Positions 1 to 8,337 are shown, counted from the stretch's first letter. The stretch: 64,000 bases of DNA from an uncultured Phascolarctobacterium sp. (GCF_900770955.1 NZ_CAAGLX010000017.1:1-64000); one strand, 5' to 3'. Numbers and translations: made by a program. The notes: generated from the letters alone by a model not told the origin.

Positions 1-3000
1 AAGCTCATATTAGCGCCAGTAGTGTTAGTCTTCAAAGTAGTGTTGCCAACTTTATTAGTGAAAGCACCTTTGTCATCACCATTACCGCCTTTTACTGTAA
101 AGTTGCCACCAGCTGCCTTCAATGCACCGTCCGCTGTAACTTCAAACTTTCCGTTAGCTGCTTTCAGGGAACCATCTTTATCAACTTCAACAGTAGCACT
201 ACCAGAAGCACCTAAAATAAGCTTGTTAGTTTTCAAAGTATCAGTTGTAATGGCATCGCCAGCAATAGTAGTTTGCTTACCAGCAGTACCAAAGGTTGCC
301 TTGTCGGTAACATCCAAAGTACCATTAACAGTTGCTTTTTCAGTGGTTAAGCCATTGGTTGTTTCTAATTTGTTATTTGCATCGACAATTAAGTACCCCT
401 GTTTAAAGGAAGAAGTACCGGCAGCAAAGCCTTTGTCAGCCTGAGCAGTTACTTGACCTTGGTTAAACTGAACACCGTTAACCTCGAAGGTAGCAGTGCC
501 GGTGTCTAAGCTTGTACCAGTTAAGGTCATACCGCCAATCTTTAATTTATTAGTGGTAATGCCTTCAACTTTATCTAACTCAGTACTACCAATAGTTAAA
601 GTTGTTGCATCGATAACAGCGCCGCCAATAGTGCCGCCTTTGGCAGTAATACCATTACTATTCAGGAAGTTATTCTCGTCAACCTTAAAGGTATTGGCTT
701 TGATTTCGTTATCTACAGTAAGGTTACCGCTAACAAATGCATTTTTCTTTGCGTAGAAATCTCCACCAACAGTAGTTTCGCCAGTTGCACCAGCAACCTT
801 GAAGTTGCCACCAGCTGCAGTGAAGCTACCATCCGCAGCTAAAGTTATACCAGAACCAATAGTTTCGCCAGTTCTTTCATCTACAATTTTTTCACCAAGC
901 TGAATACGTTGTACCTTCAAAGTATCAGTTGTAACGATACCGCCGTCTATCGTAGTTTGAGTGCCATGTTGAGAACTATAACCAGCTTTACCGGTATAAG
1001 TCACTTTACCAGCATCCAATTCAGTCTTATTAGTGCCATTCGTCAGCGTCAGGTTGCTGCCATCGAGCACGCCAGTATTTCCGGTAGCTTTAGCGGAAGT
1101 GATTGCGCTGCCGTTGACAAGCGTTCTAGTCGTACCATTAGTAAACAGCGTACCATCGCTATTAGTCTTTACGGTCATACCTGCAACTTCATCAACAATT
1201 TCGTCAGCCTTCATGCTTCTCTTCGCAGAGCCCACCTTATTAACGATGCTGTCTGCCTTAATCGTGCTGCTTGCACCCTCGCCAACCTTGCTGACGATGG
1301 ATTGATCTGCACCATTATTCGTCAAAGTCGTGCTTACGTCGCTGCCCAGATCAGATTTAATTGTGTTCGCATCAACAACAATGCTGTTATTAGCGCCATA
1401 AGACAGACTTGCGTTATCCTTGTTAGCTGTAAATCCGCCCAGCTTCTGCTTGGTGGAATCAGTTACTCCCAAAGCCACTCCGTCTTTGTCGATGGTAAGG
1501 TGATTGTTATTGTCGTTAACAGAGTTAGTATAATTTGCTTCAATGCCATCAACAGAAGTCTTGAAGATAGTTTTGGTTGTCTTACCTGCTGCGTCAGTAC
1601 CAGAGTATTCATTCGTCAGCTGGCCAACTGTATTAATCTTAAAGCTATTACCAGCAGCATTCAGATGTCCGTCTGCTCCAATCTCAATTTTATTACCAGC
1701 GCTATCTTGCATATGATCATTAAGAATAATGGTGTCAGCTTCTAAGGTCTTGGTCTTAATTTTATTAGGACCAACTGTTGTAGAATCCTTTCCATCGGTA
1801 GAGGTAATCGTACCACCATTAATAGTAGTGTGAGTACCAGTGCTGTCGCCAAAGGTTGCCTGCCCGCCAACATGCAGCTTGCCGCTTGTATCAATACCAG
1901 TGTTATCAAGTTTGTTTACACCGCCGATTGTAGCAGCTTCTGCTGTAAGGCCAGTGCTATCCAGATAATTGGCATCATTAACCTTAAATGATTTGCCTTT
2001 AACATTACCTTCGCCGTCAACCTCATAACCAGTGCTGCTAAACGGTTTATTCGTTGCGCCTACAACTGCGTTGCCACCGAACTGCAGACCATTGCCAGTA
2101 ACCGCACCAACAGCAACACCGTCAATAAATCTAACATTATTCAATGCACCAGCATTATTTACAGTAATTCCTGCAATACCAACAGTTCCGTCAGCTTCAG
2201 TGCTGGTAATTTTCGAACCTTCAATCTTAATCTTGCCAATCGTTGCTTCACCAGCGACGATGTTAGATGTTTGCAGTCCAGAGGAATTCAAATAGTTATT
2301 TGCATCAACCTCTACACCATTCGGAGCTATAACCTTACCGCCATTCATGCTTGCACCTGCGCCGTCCGTAACAGTCGTGCCCCGAACAGTACCAGTTGCA
2401 ATTACATCCTTCGCACTTACGTTGCCGCCAGTTGCAGTGAAGCCATTATTATCAGTGATGGTCTTGCCTTTCACCGTGCCTGCATTCATGCTTGCACCTG
2501 CGCCGTCCGTAACAGTCGTACCTGTAATTGTACCGCCAGTTACATTACCATTGCTCAGGGTTACATCGTTGAAGCTGTTATCGGTAATTGTTGCGCCGTT
2601 AATTTTGCCAGTTACGTCTAACGTGCTGCCAAGAGTCGTTGCTCCAGTTACTCCAAGCGTACCGCCAACGGTAGTATTGCCGTCTGCGTTAACCTTGAAC
2701 TCACCATTAGCTGCAGTAATGCCCTTGTCTTGCAACAGAACGCCATCAACAGTAACACCTGCGCCATCAGTAGCTTCATCAATCGTATCAGTATTGATAC
2801 CTTTCTCGAATTCTGTTTCGCCTTTGAATGTAGAAGTTCCACCTACCCACAAATTGCCACCAACATTTACATCCTTGGTTGCAGTAATAAAGCCGCTTCC
2901 AATGTTAACTCTCCCATCTGAGTCGCTAACAAGCAATTGGGATTTGTCTCCTTCTTTCTGAAAAAAATTAGTATCATCAATGTAAAATTTAGGAGCTTTC

Positions 3001-3824
3001 ACGTATTCGCTTGCTTCCACATAACCGCTGTCAAGCCGAATACTCTGTGTTTTTCCATCAGCATTTCTTTCATATACAATTCCATCACCTGCAGGATCAA
3101 TAGTTACCGTGCCACTACCACCTGTGACTACAATTTCACCCTTTTCACCGCCAACTTTAAACTTGCCGTCTGCTGCGCTTATGCCATTGTCTTTCAACAG
3201 AACGCCATCAACAGTAACGCCTGCGCCAGTTGTTACTTCATTAATCGTATCAGTCTCGATACCATCTATGAATCTAGCAGTTCTACCTACCCACAAATTA
3301 CCACCAACATTTACATCGCCGGTTGCAGTAATAATGCCGCTTCCAATGTTAACGCGCCCATTTGAGTCGCTAACAAGCAATTGGGATTTGTTTCCTTCTT
3401 TCTGAAAAAAATTATTATTATCAATGCTAAACTTAGGAGCTTCCACGTATCCGCTTGCTTTCACATAACCGCTGTCAATCTGAACCTTCTGGTTAGCATC
3501 TTTTCTTTCATATACAATTCCCTCACCTGAAGGATCAATAGTTACCGTGCCATTACCACCTGTGACTACAGTTTTACCATTTTCACCGTTAACTGTAAAC
3601 AGGCCACCTGCTGCGCTTATGCCCTTGTCTTGCAACAGAACGCCACCAACTGTAATCTCTGTAATTTCGGTAGCGGAAGTACTAGTAATAGTTACATTAC
3701 CTCTACTATCTTTGTATAACGTATCCGCAGCATACACCGGTTCGAGACCAATGCCCCCCCCTGCGAGAATTGCGCACGTAACGGCAAGGGCCAACGCCTT
3801 GACATTACTCTTTTTCCTAGTCAT
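1..3824 (-). CDS. Giant modular surface adhesin, trimeric-autotransporter-like (3' end outside window)
   Basis: An uninterrupted minus-strand frame of 1274 codons runs from ATG 3824 off the left edge. AAGGAGG (3840-3834) lies 9 nt before that ATG; two closer ATGs (3833, 3830) sit against the Shine-Dalgarno and are unlikely. The N-terminus is a long signal peptide (basic MTRKKSN, hydrophobic core, cleavage probably after VYA). The rest is low-complexity beta-repeat sequence built of recurring units such as DGVLLQDKGI, GGNLWVGGT, SDSNGRVNIGSG, NNFFQKEGNKSQLLVSD and ITTDTLK, typical of stalk/head repeats of YadA/Hia-like or related Negativicute outer-membrane adhesins. Large units near the N-terminus recur every 440-460 bp. 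The membrane anchor would be past the left edge, so trimeric type is inferred, not seen. A G8 tract lies in the signal-peptide region. It could instead be a classical autotransporter or another repeat protein. Confidence 0.8.
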   Translation of the reverse strand, partial: MTRKKSNVKALALAVTCAILAGGGIGLEPVYAADTLYKDSRGNVTITSTSATEITEITVGGVLLQDKGISAAGGLFTVNGENGKTVVTGGNGTVTIDPSGEGIVYERKDANQKVQIDSGYVKASGYVEAPKFSIDNNNFFQKEGNKSQLLVSDSNGRVNIGSGIITATGDVNVGGNLWVGRTARFIDGIETDTINEVTTGAGVTVDGVLLKDNGISAADGKFKVGGEKGEIVVTGGSGTVTIDPAGDGIVYERNADGKTQSIRLDSGYVEASEYVKAPKFYIDDTNFFQKEGDKSQLLVSDSDGRVNIGSGFITATKDVNVGGNLWVGGTSTFKGETEFEKGINTDTIDEATDGAGVTVDGVLLQDKGITAANGEFKVNADGNTTVGGTLGVTGATTLGSTLDVTGKINGATITDNSFNDVTLSNGNVTGGTITGTTVTDGAGASMNAGTVKGKTITDNNGFTATGGNVSAKDVIATGTVRGTTVTDGAGASMNGGKVIAPNGVEVDANNYLNSSGLQTSNIVAGEATIGKIKIEGSKITSTEADGTVGIAGITVNNAGALNNVRFIDGVAVGAVTGNGLQFGGNAVVGATNKPFSSTGYEVDGEGNVKGKSFKVNDANYLDSTGLTAEAATIGGVNKLDNTGIDTSGKLHVGGQATFGDSTGTHTTINGGTITSTDGKDSTTVGPNKIKTKTLEADTIILNDHMQDSAGNKIEIGADGHLNAAGNSFKINTVGQLTNEYSGTDAAGKTTKTIFKTSVDGIEANYTNSVNDNNNHLTIDKDGVALGVTDSTKQKLGGFTANKDNASLSYGANNSIVVDANTIKSDLGSDVSTTLTNNGADQSIVSKVGEGASSTIKADSIVNKVGSAKRSMKADEIVDEVAGMTVKTNSDGTLFTNGTTRTLVNGSAITSAKATGNTGVLDGSNLTLTNGTNKTELDAGKVTYTGKAGYSSQHGTQTTIDGGIVTTDTLKVQRIQLGEKIVDERTGETIGSGITLAADGSFTAAGGNFKVAGATGETTVGGDFYAKKNAFVSGNLTVDNEIKANTFKVDENNFLNSNGITAKGGTIGGAVIDATTLTIGSTELDKVEGITTNKLKIGGMTLTGTSLDTGTATFEVNGVQFNQGQVTAQADKGFAAGTSSFKQGYLIVDANNKLETTNGLTTEKATVNGTLDVTDKATFGTAGKQTTIAGDAITTDTLKTNKLILGASGSATVEVDKDGSLKAANGKFEVTADGALKAAGGNFTVKGGNGDDKGAFTNKVGNTTLKTNTTGANMS
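2343..2525 (-). repeat. Short direct repeat in adhesin gene
   Basis: A stretch of about 37 bp starting ATTCATGCTTGCACCTGCGC at 2343 recurs at 2484, 141 bp apart, encoding a TTVTDGAGASMN-like module twice. Confidence 0.7.
2700..3640 (-). repeat. Tandem long modules (440-460 bp) in adhesin gene
   Basis: Near-identical blocks recur: AAGCAATTGGGATTTGT at 2931 and 3375 (444 bp apart), and a GCCcTTGTCTtgCAACAG-like sequence at 2721, 3183 and 3621. They encode repeated VTVDGVLLQDKG and FFQKEGNKSQLLVSD modules, so copy number could change by recombination. Confidence 0.75.
3754..3761 (-). repeat. Poly-G (G8) tract in adhesin signal-peptide region, possible phase-variation switch
   Basis: Eight C on the plus strand are eight G in the coding strand, read GCA GGG GGG GGC (about codons 21-24). 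Seven or nine G would shift the frame and reach TAA or TAG within about 20 codons (both translated by hand). Confidence 0.7.
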
Positions 3825-3919
3825 AATCATCATCCTCCTTAACGTACAAATAAAACCCATGCGTGCGCCTTATGCAAATATCAGCAGCCGGCGCCTTCCG
3901 CAAAACTTTTATCGTGCTT

Positions 3920-3947
3920 ATTATCTCATAAAATTCAGTGAATTCAA
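3920..3947 (-). promoter_or_regulatory. Probable promoter of the adhesin gene
   Basis: Minus strand: -35 TTGAAT (3947-3942), 16-bp spacer, -10 GATAAT (3925-3920). It would give a 5' leader of roughly 90 nt before ATG 3824. Confidence 0.5.
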
Positions 3948-3955
3948 CGCCTTGT

Positions 3956-3995
3956 ATCGTAAAGCGCAATTTTTCATCGTAAAACGCATTTTGCC
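3956..3995 (-). promoter_or_regulatory. Two 20-bp direct repeats upstream of adhesin -35, candidate LytTR operator
   Basis: ATCGTAAAGCGCAATTTTTC (3956-3975) is followed at once by ATCGTAAAACGCATTTTGCC (3976-3995); 16 of 20 positions match. The pair lies 8 bp upstream of the putative -35. A two-turn direct repeat is the geometry LytTR activators use. That the neighbouring LytTR regulator binds here is inference. Confidence 0.5.
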
Positions 3996-4091
3996 AACTT
4001 TACTTAATTATTTTTTGCTCAAAACTGTAATAAATAAAACAATAATCGAAGCATATTGCCACTGCCAACTAGCAACTACTCACTAACCACT

Positions 4092-4133
4092 AAAAAAACC
4101 TCCGCAACGGCCTTCATAACCGTAACGGAGGTT
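4092..4133 (-). terminator. Terminator of the response regulator gene
   Basis: Stem AACCTCCGTTACGG / CCGTTGCGGAGGTT (4133-4097) followed on the minus strand by a T7 run (4098-4092). It separates the regulator gene from the adhesin downstream. Confidence 0.85.
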
Positions 4134-4155
4134 CCATTTTTATAACAAAGTATCT

Positions 4156-4857
4156 TTAATCCTGCAACAGCGCCCACTGCATATAGGCGTTGCGCACAGC
4201 TGCGCTGTTGCGCACCCTGATTGGTGCATTGAAGCCATTACCCAGCAAAAAACAATTGCTGTAAACATTCTCTACATAATGCATATTAATCAGCACGCTG
4301 CGATAGGTCAGCAGAAAATAATCCTGCGTCAGCTTTTCCCGCACCTTGTTGATGGAGCTGTACACTTTATAGGTGCGCTGTACTGTGTGAATATAACAGT
4401 ATTTATCCTGCACCTCTACGACGATAATGTCCTTAGGTTTTATTTTGACCGTCTCAGCCACAGTATCAAAAGTAACATACTCTTCCTTGTCAAAAACACC
4501 GCAGCGCTTCAGCGCCTGCTCCAGCTTTTCCGGCTGCAAAGGCTTCAGCAGATAATACGCTGCCTCCAGCTCATAGCTTTCGATGGCAAAGTCATTACTG
4601 GAAGTAAGAAAGACCAGCTTAAAGTTAAGCTTGTGCTGTCGCAGGCGCTGCACAAACTCCACACCATTACCGTGCTTCAGATAGATGTCCATAAAGACAA
4701 TGTCAGCGCTATTTAAAAACAAGTATTCACAGCACTGCTCACCTTCAGTAAAGGTACGTATATCAAAAAGCAGCTGATATTTTTCCCCTATTTGCTGCAG
4801 TTGCCGCTTAAGCTCTTCCAGCTCGTTTACATCATCATCACAAGCCACAATACGCAT
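4156..4857 (-). CDS. LytTR-family response regulator
   Basis: 233 aa. The N-terminal receiver domain (about 1-120) has the acidic cluster CDDD (residues 6-9), phospho-acceptor D57 in VFMDIYL, T85 and K105 in LLKP. The C-terminal half (about 135-233) fits a LytTR DNA-binding domain (KPKDIIVVEVQDKYCYIHT, then TYRSVLINMHYVENV). Such AgrA/VirR-type regulators usually pair with AgrC- or LytS-like kinases and activate surface or secreted protein genes. No kinase is adjacent; an AgrC-like one lies at 9443-10759 on the other strand. The next gene downstream on the same strand is the adhesin, separated by a terminator. Its own promoter is well defined. Target and partner are inferred. Confidence 0.9.
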   Translation of the reverse strand: MRIVACDDDVNELEELKRQLQQIGEKYQLLFDIRTFTEGEQCCEYLFLNSADIVFMDIYLKHGNGVEFVQRLRQHKLNFKLVFLTSSNDFAIESYELEAAYYLLKPLQPEKLEQALKRCGVFDKEEYVTFDTVAETVKIKPKDIIVVEVQDKYCYIHTVQRTYKVYSSINKVREKLTQDYFLLTYRSVLINMHYVENVYSNCFLLGNGFNAPIRVRNSAAVRNAYMQWALLQD

Positions 4858-4897
4858 AGTATCACTCTTTTCCTACAATCAACATACACCTATTTGT

Positions 4898-4926
4898 ATT
4901 GTAGCAGAGTTTTTTTATAAGCACAA
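4898..4926 (-). promoter_or_regulatory. Promoter of the LytTR regulator gene
   Basis: Minus strand: -35 TTGTGC (4926-4921), 17-bp spacer, -10 TACAAT (4903-4898), about 40 bp before the start codon. Beyond it, 4927-5037 is AT-rich with no gene that I can see. Confidence 0.6.
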
Positions 4927-5037
4927 GTTAAACTTAATAAACAACCATTTTATTGTTTTAGTTTTTTATTAAGACAACAAATCCTGTTTTTCGATGTACA
5001 TAAAACAATCGCACTCACTTGGCGCTATAAAGTAAAA

Positions 5038-5070
5038 TAACCGCGCCAAGATTTCTCTTAGCACGGTTAT
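5038..5070 (-). terminator. Terminator of rpsU-yqeY
   Basis: Minus-strand hairpin AACCGTGCTAAGA / TCTTGGCGCGGTT with two mismatches and a 4-nt loop, just past the yqeY stop, followed by ATTTTACTTT. Confidence 0.55.
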
Positions 5071-5076
5071 CAGTTG

Positions 5077-5526
5077 TCATTTGAGCAATTCACGAACCAT
5101 AACGTTAATACGTTTGCCATCTGCACGGCCTTTGGTTTTTGCCATAACTGCCGGCATTACCTTGCCCATATCCTTGGGACTTGTAGCACCAACAGCAGCA
5201 ATTACTTCTGCCACGATAGCCTTCAGCTCGTCATCGCCGAGAGCTTCCGGAAGATATTTTTTCAGTATAGCAATTTCTTCCTTAGCTTGGGCAACCAACT
5301 CGTCACGACCTGCTTTTTGGAATTCCTCAACAGAATCCTGACGCATTTTGACCTCTTTCATCAAGACAGCCAGAACCTCATCATCTGTAAGTTCCTTTTT
5401 GTCATTGATTTCAACATTTTTAATATTAGCACGCACCATGCGGATAACAGACAAACGCAGCTTACCTGCTTCTCTGTCCTTCATGGCCTGCTTCATATCA
5501 GCAGTCAATTGGTCTTTTATAGACAT
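5077..5526 (-). CDS. yqeY: GatB/YqeY domain protein
   Basis: 149 aa. Begins MSIKDQLTADMKQAMKDREA and continues LSVIRMVRANIKNVEI, diagnostic of the YqeY family, whose fold is shared with the tail of GatB of the tRNA amidotransferase. The family is linked to tRNA-dependent amidation, but the exact role of the free-standing protein is not settled. ATG 5526 is chosen because GGAGG lies 8 nt upstream; the frame extends 5 codons further to a TTG overlapping that Shine-Dalgarno. It follows rpsU by 15 bp, a pairing common in Firmicutes, and a terminator follows it. Confidence 0.9.
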   Translation of the reverse strand: MSIKDQLTADMKQAMKDREAGKLRLSVIRMVRANIKNVEINDKKELTDDEVLAVLMKEVKMRQDSVEEFQKAGRDELVAQAKEEIAILKKYLPEALGDDELKAIVAEVIAAVGATSPKDMGKVMPAVMAKTKGRADGKRINVMVRELLK

Positions 5527-5541
5527 ACAGCCCGCCTCCAA

Positions 5542-5718
5542 TTATCTGGTTTTACGTTTTCTGGCTGCTTCGGATTTTTTCTTACGTGCAACGCTCGGCT
5601 TTTCATAGTGCTCGCGTTTTCTTACCTCAGAAAGAATGCCTGCCTTTTGGGTTGCTCTTTTAAATCTGCGCAGTGCGCTGTCTAAAGTTTCATTCTTGCC
5701 AACTTTAATTTCTGCCAT
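5542..5718 (-). CDS. rpsU: 30S ribosomal protein S21
   Basis: 58 aa, the usual size. MAEIKVGKNETLDSALRRFK and the basic tail RKKKSEAARKRKTR are S21 hallmarks. S21 sits on the 30S platform near the anti-Shine-Dalgarno end of 16S rRNA and assists initiation. ATG 5718 is preceded by GGAGGGAGAACAG. It is the first gene of a two-gene operon with yqeY, driven by a perfect consensus promoter at 5805-5833. Confidence 0.97.
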   Translation of the reverse strand: MAEIKVGKNETLDSALRRFKRATQKAGILSEVRKREHYEKPSVARKKKSEAARKRKTR

Positions 5719-5804
5719 CTGTTCTCCCTCCCTCCACACACTTAGGGAAGTGTATATGCAAATTAAGTTTTCAGCTGCTGCCAGCTAAAAACACTTACTG
5801 ATTA

Positions 5805-5833
5805 ATTATACAAGAAAAGACAAGCATTGTCAA
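5805..5833 (-). promoter_or_regulatory. Perfect consensus promoter of rpsU-yqeY
   Basis: Minus strand: -35 TTGACA (5833-5828), 17-bp spacer, -10 TATAAT (5810-5805), starting only 3 bp after the hinT stop. A hairpin (TTTTAGCTG / CAGCTGAAAA, 5769-5791) lies near the 5' end of the leader. Confidence 0.9.
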
Positions 5834-5836
5834 GGT

Positions 5837-6175
5837 TTAGCATGGGGGCCAACCCAAAGCTTTGCCGCCAATTACGTGAATGTGTAAATGTTTTACTGTC
5901 TGACCGCCTTCATCGCCGGTGTTGATAACAACGCGGAAGCCTTTTTCGGCAATTCCGGTCTTTTCAGCGATCATTTTAACCTTGCCCAGCATATATGCAA
6001 CCAGCTCGGGGTCCGCAGTAGTGATGTTAGCTGTGTGGTCCTTAGGCATCAGCAGCACATGAACCGGAGCAGCCGGAGCAACGTCATTGATGGCAATCAT
6101 TTTATCATCTTCGTACACTTTGGTAGAAGGGATATCGCCCTTAATGATTTTACAAAAAATACAATCCTCAGCCAT
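5837..6175 (-). CDS. hinT: HIT-family purine nucleotide hydrolase (HinT-like)
   Basis: 112 aa, full length for the family. It begins AEDCIFCKIIKGDIPS and carries the histidine triad HLHIHVIGG, ending GWPPC where many relatives end in GWPPG. HinT enzymes are cytosolic phosphoramidases acting on nucleoside 5'-phosphoramidates and adenylated lysine. Shine-Dalgarno GAGGAGGGACATGAA precedes the ATG. It lies 86 bp downstream of mtaB with no obvious terminator between them, so it probably ends the prmA-rsmE-mtaB-hinT transcript. Confidence 0.93.
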   Translation of the reverse strand: MAEDCIFCKIIKGDIPSTKVYEDDKMIAINDVAPAAPVHVLLMPKDHTANITTADPELVAYMLGKVKMIAEKTGIAEKGFRVVINTGDEGGQTVKHLHIHVIGGKALGWPPC

Positions 6176-6261
6176 TTCATGTCCCTCCTCTCATTTATCG
6201 TATCTAGTAGTATTCTGTATTTATTTCTTTTATCCTGCCAAAAAAATTATTTTTTCACAAA

Positions 6262-7575
6262 TTATTCTAATTCGCCCAGCAAAAAATCCTCTTTGACACC
6301 GGTAATTTTTACCTTGGCAATGGTATTGGCCAGCTCTGCCGTTCCCGGAACGATAACGCGCAGATACGGACCGCACAGGCCCTCCATATGCTCATCGTCC
6401 ACAGGCTGCTCAAACAGCACCTCTTCCACCTTGCCGACAGTGCTCTGCAGCATTTTTTGATGCAGCTCCTCGTCCACCTTCGCCAGACGCGCCGCACGCT
6501 CGCTCTTCACTGCCTCATCCACCTGCTCCGGCATTTCGGCAGCAGGCGTACCCTTGCGCTTGGAATACGGGAAGATGTGCATTTTGGCAAAGCCGCATTG
6601 CTTGGCAAATTCCAGCGTAGTCACAAAATCCTCTTCGGTTTCGCCGGGGAAGCCCACGATAACGTCCGTAGTAATCGCCACATCAGGCACCTGCGCACGG
6701 ATTTCGTTCACCAGCTCCGTAAAGCGCTTGGTATCGTAAGGACGGTGCATAGCGCGCAAAATCTTGTCGCAGCCGCTTTGCAGCGGTAAATGCAGGTGAC
6801 GCTGCAGGCGCGGCTCCTCTGCCATCAGCTGCAGCAGGCGCGGCTCCACCTCCACGGATTCCAGCGAGCCGAGGCGCACACGCTGCACACCCTCAACGCT
6901 CAGCGCTGCCTTTACTGCATCATACAAAGTAACGTGCTTGTCTTCCTTCGCCAGCTCCTTGCCGTAGCAGCCAAGGTGAATACCGATGAGCACAACCTCC
7001 TTGTAGCCTGCGGCAACCAGCTTGCCGACCTCCTCGCGAATACTGTCCAGGCTGCGGCTGCGCAGCGGACCGCGCGCAAACGGGATAATGCAGTAAGTAC
7101 AATATTGGTTACAGCCCTCCTGAATTTTGAGGAAGGCACGGGTTTTATCGGTTTCGGTGCCGACGCCCAGCTCTTCAAATTTGGTGTCTACAGTCATCTG
7201 CTGCACATTGTCCAAAATCTCCGTGCGCTTATGCTCCAGCGCCTCCTCGACCAGCTCCACAATGCGGCCGCGCTCCTGATTACCGATGATTACATCAACA
7301 CCCTCAATAGCACGCACCTCCTCCGGCGCAGTCTGCGGATAGCAGCCGGTAACAACCACCAGGGACAGCGGATTGTGACGCACAGCGCGGTTGATAATTT
7401 GACGCGATTTACGCTGACCGGTATTGGTAACAACGCAGGTATTAACTAAATAAACGTCTGCCGGTTCACCGAAAGGCACAACCTCATAGCCTGACGCACG
7501 GAAAATCCCCTCCATGCTGGCAGTATCAGCCTGGTTGACCTTACAGCCCAGCGTATAAAATGCAATTTTTCTCAT
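6262..7575 (-). CDS. mtaB: tRNA (t6A37) methylthiotransferase MtaB
   Basis: 437 aa. Adds the methylthio group to t6A37 of ANN-decoding tRNAs. The N-terminal UPF0004 domain has the three cluster cysteines (TLGCKVN, VNTCVV, VTGCYPQ); the radical SAM core has CNQYCTYC around residue 150; a TRAM-like domain ends the protein. KVNQADT at the N-terminus and the overall pattern fit MtaB rather than MiaB, and a clear MiaB is present at 35476-36804. Only 6 bp separate it from rsmE upstream, so they are co-transcribed. Confidence 0.93.
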   Translation of the reverse strand: MRKIAFYTLGCKVNQADTASMEGIFRASGYEVVPFGEPADVYLVNTCVVTNTGQRKSRQIINRAVRHNPLSLVVVTGCYPQTAPEEVRAIEGVDVIIGNQERGRIVELVEEALEHKRTEILDNVQQMTVDTKFEELGVGTETDKTRAFLKIQEGCNQYCTYCIIPFARGPLRSRSLDSIREEVGKLVAAGYKEVVLIGIHLGCYGKELAKEDKHVTLYDAVKAALSVEGVQRVRLGSLESVEVEPRLLQLMAEEPRLQRHLHLPLQSGCDKILRAMHRPYDTKRFTELVNEIRAQVPDVAITTDVIVGFPGETEEDFVTTLEFAKQCGFAKMHIFPYSKRKGTPAAEMPEQVDEAVKSERAARLAKVDEELHQKMLQSTVGKVEEVLFEQPVDDEHMEGLCGPYLRVIVPGTAELANTIAKVKITGVKEDFLLGELE

Positions 7576-7581
7576 CTATGT

Positions 7582-8325
7582 TTAATCTCCTAAATCTCCG
7601 GTTTCATAAAAAATGGCCGAAATAGCGACAAGGCCTGCAGTTTCCGCGCGCAGAATGCGTCTGCCCAGCGAAACAGGCACAGCGCCTGCTGCGCGTGCAG
7701 CATCCAGCTCCGCTTCGCTGATACCGCCCTCGGGACCGATAATCAGCAGCAAATCAGTCAGCGCGCCCTTCGCCTGCGCCTCCTTCAGCGCCGCCTTCAG
7801 GCTCTTTTTATCCTCGCACTCGTAAGCGATAATCTTCGTAGCGCAGTCATTCGCCGCCAGCATATGTGCCATAGTCTGCACAGGCTGCACCTCGGGAATA
7901 ATATCACGCTTGCTCTGCTTGGCCGCGGACTCGGCAATCTTCTGCCAGCGCTCCACCTTTTTGGCAGCCTTAGCACCGTCAAGGCGTACTACAGAATGCT
8001 CCATAGCCACAGGCACCACGCTGTAAGCTCCCATCTCCACAGCCTTCTGGATGATGAACTCCATCTTCTCGCCCTTCGCCAGGCCCTGCGCCAAAATCAG
8101 GCGCACCGCCGGCTCATGGCTTTCCGCCAGCTTCTCTAAGCAATGCACAGTCACGCACTCGCTGTCAATCGCTGTAATCTCCGCCAGCGCGCTCACGCCG
8201 TCGTCACTCACAAGCTGCAGCTGCGCCCCCGGCTGCATCCGCAGTACCTTGCTGATATGACGCGCATCCACGCCCTCAATAGTCATTGTTTCGTTATATA
8301 ATTGCGGTACAAAAAAACGATGCAT
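7582..8325 (-). CDS. rsmE: 16S rRNA (uracil-1498-N3)-methyltransferase
   Basis: 247 aa. MHRFFVPQLYNE and HISKVLRMQPGAQL mark the N-terminal PUA-like domain. The C-terminal SPOUT fold has the SAM knot motifs LLLIGPEGGISEAE and SLGRRILRAETA. It methylates U1498 in the decoding region of the 30S subunit. It lies 12 bp after prmA and 6 bp before mtaB; this ribosome/tRNA modification cluster is common in Firmicutes. Confidence 0.95.
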   Translation of the reverse strand: MHRFFVPQLYNETMTIEGVDARHISKVLRMQPGAQLQLVSDDGVSALAEITAIDSECVTVHCLEKLAESHEPAVRLILAQGLAKGEKMEFIIQKAVEMGAYSVVPVAMEHSVVRLDGAKAAKKVERWQKIAESAAKQSKRDIIPEVQPVQTMAHMLAANDCATKIIAYECEDKKSLKAALKEAQAKGALTDLLLIIGPEGGISEAELDAARAAGAVPVSLGRRILRAETAGLVAISAIFYETGDLGD

Positions 8326-8337
8326 ATAGGTTTCCTC

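Noticed and set aside
22..3405. Several plus-strand open frames (60-280 codons) across 1-3.4 kb
   Set aside because: They are antisense shadows of the repetitive adhesin gene: repeated FNSI/INR-like strings mirror its modules, they lack Shine-Dalgarno sites, and the minus frame is open for 1274 codons with a signal peptide.
2343..3640. Regularly spaced repeats that could suggest a CRISPR array
   Set aside because: Spacing is 141 bp or 440-460 bp, the repeats are in frame and coding, and there are no short unique spacers or cas genes.
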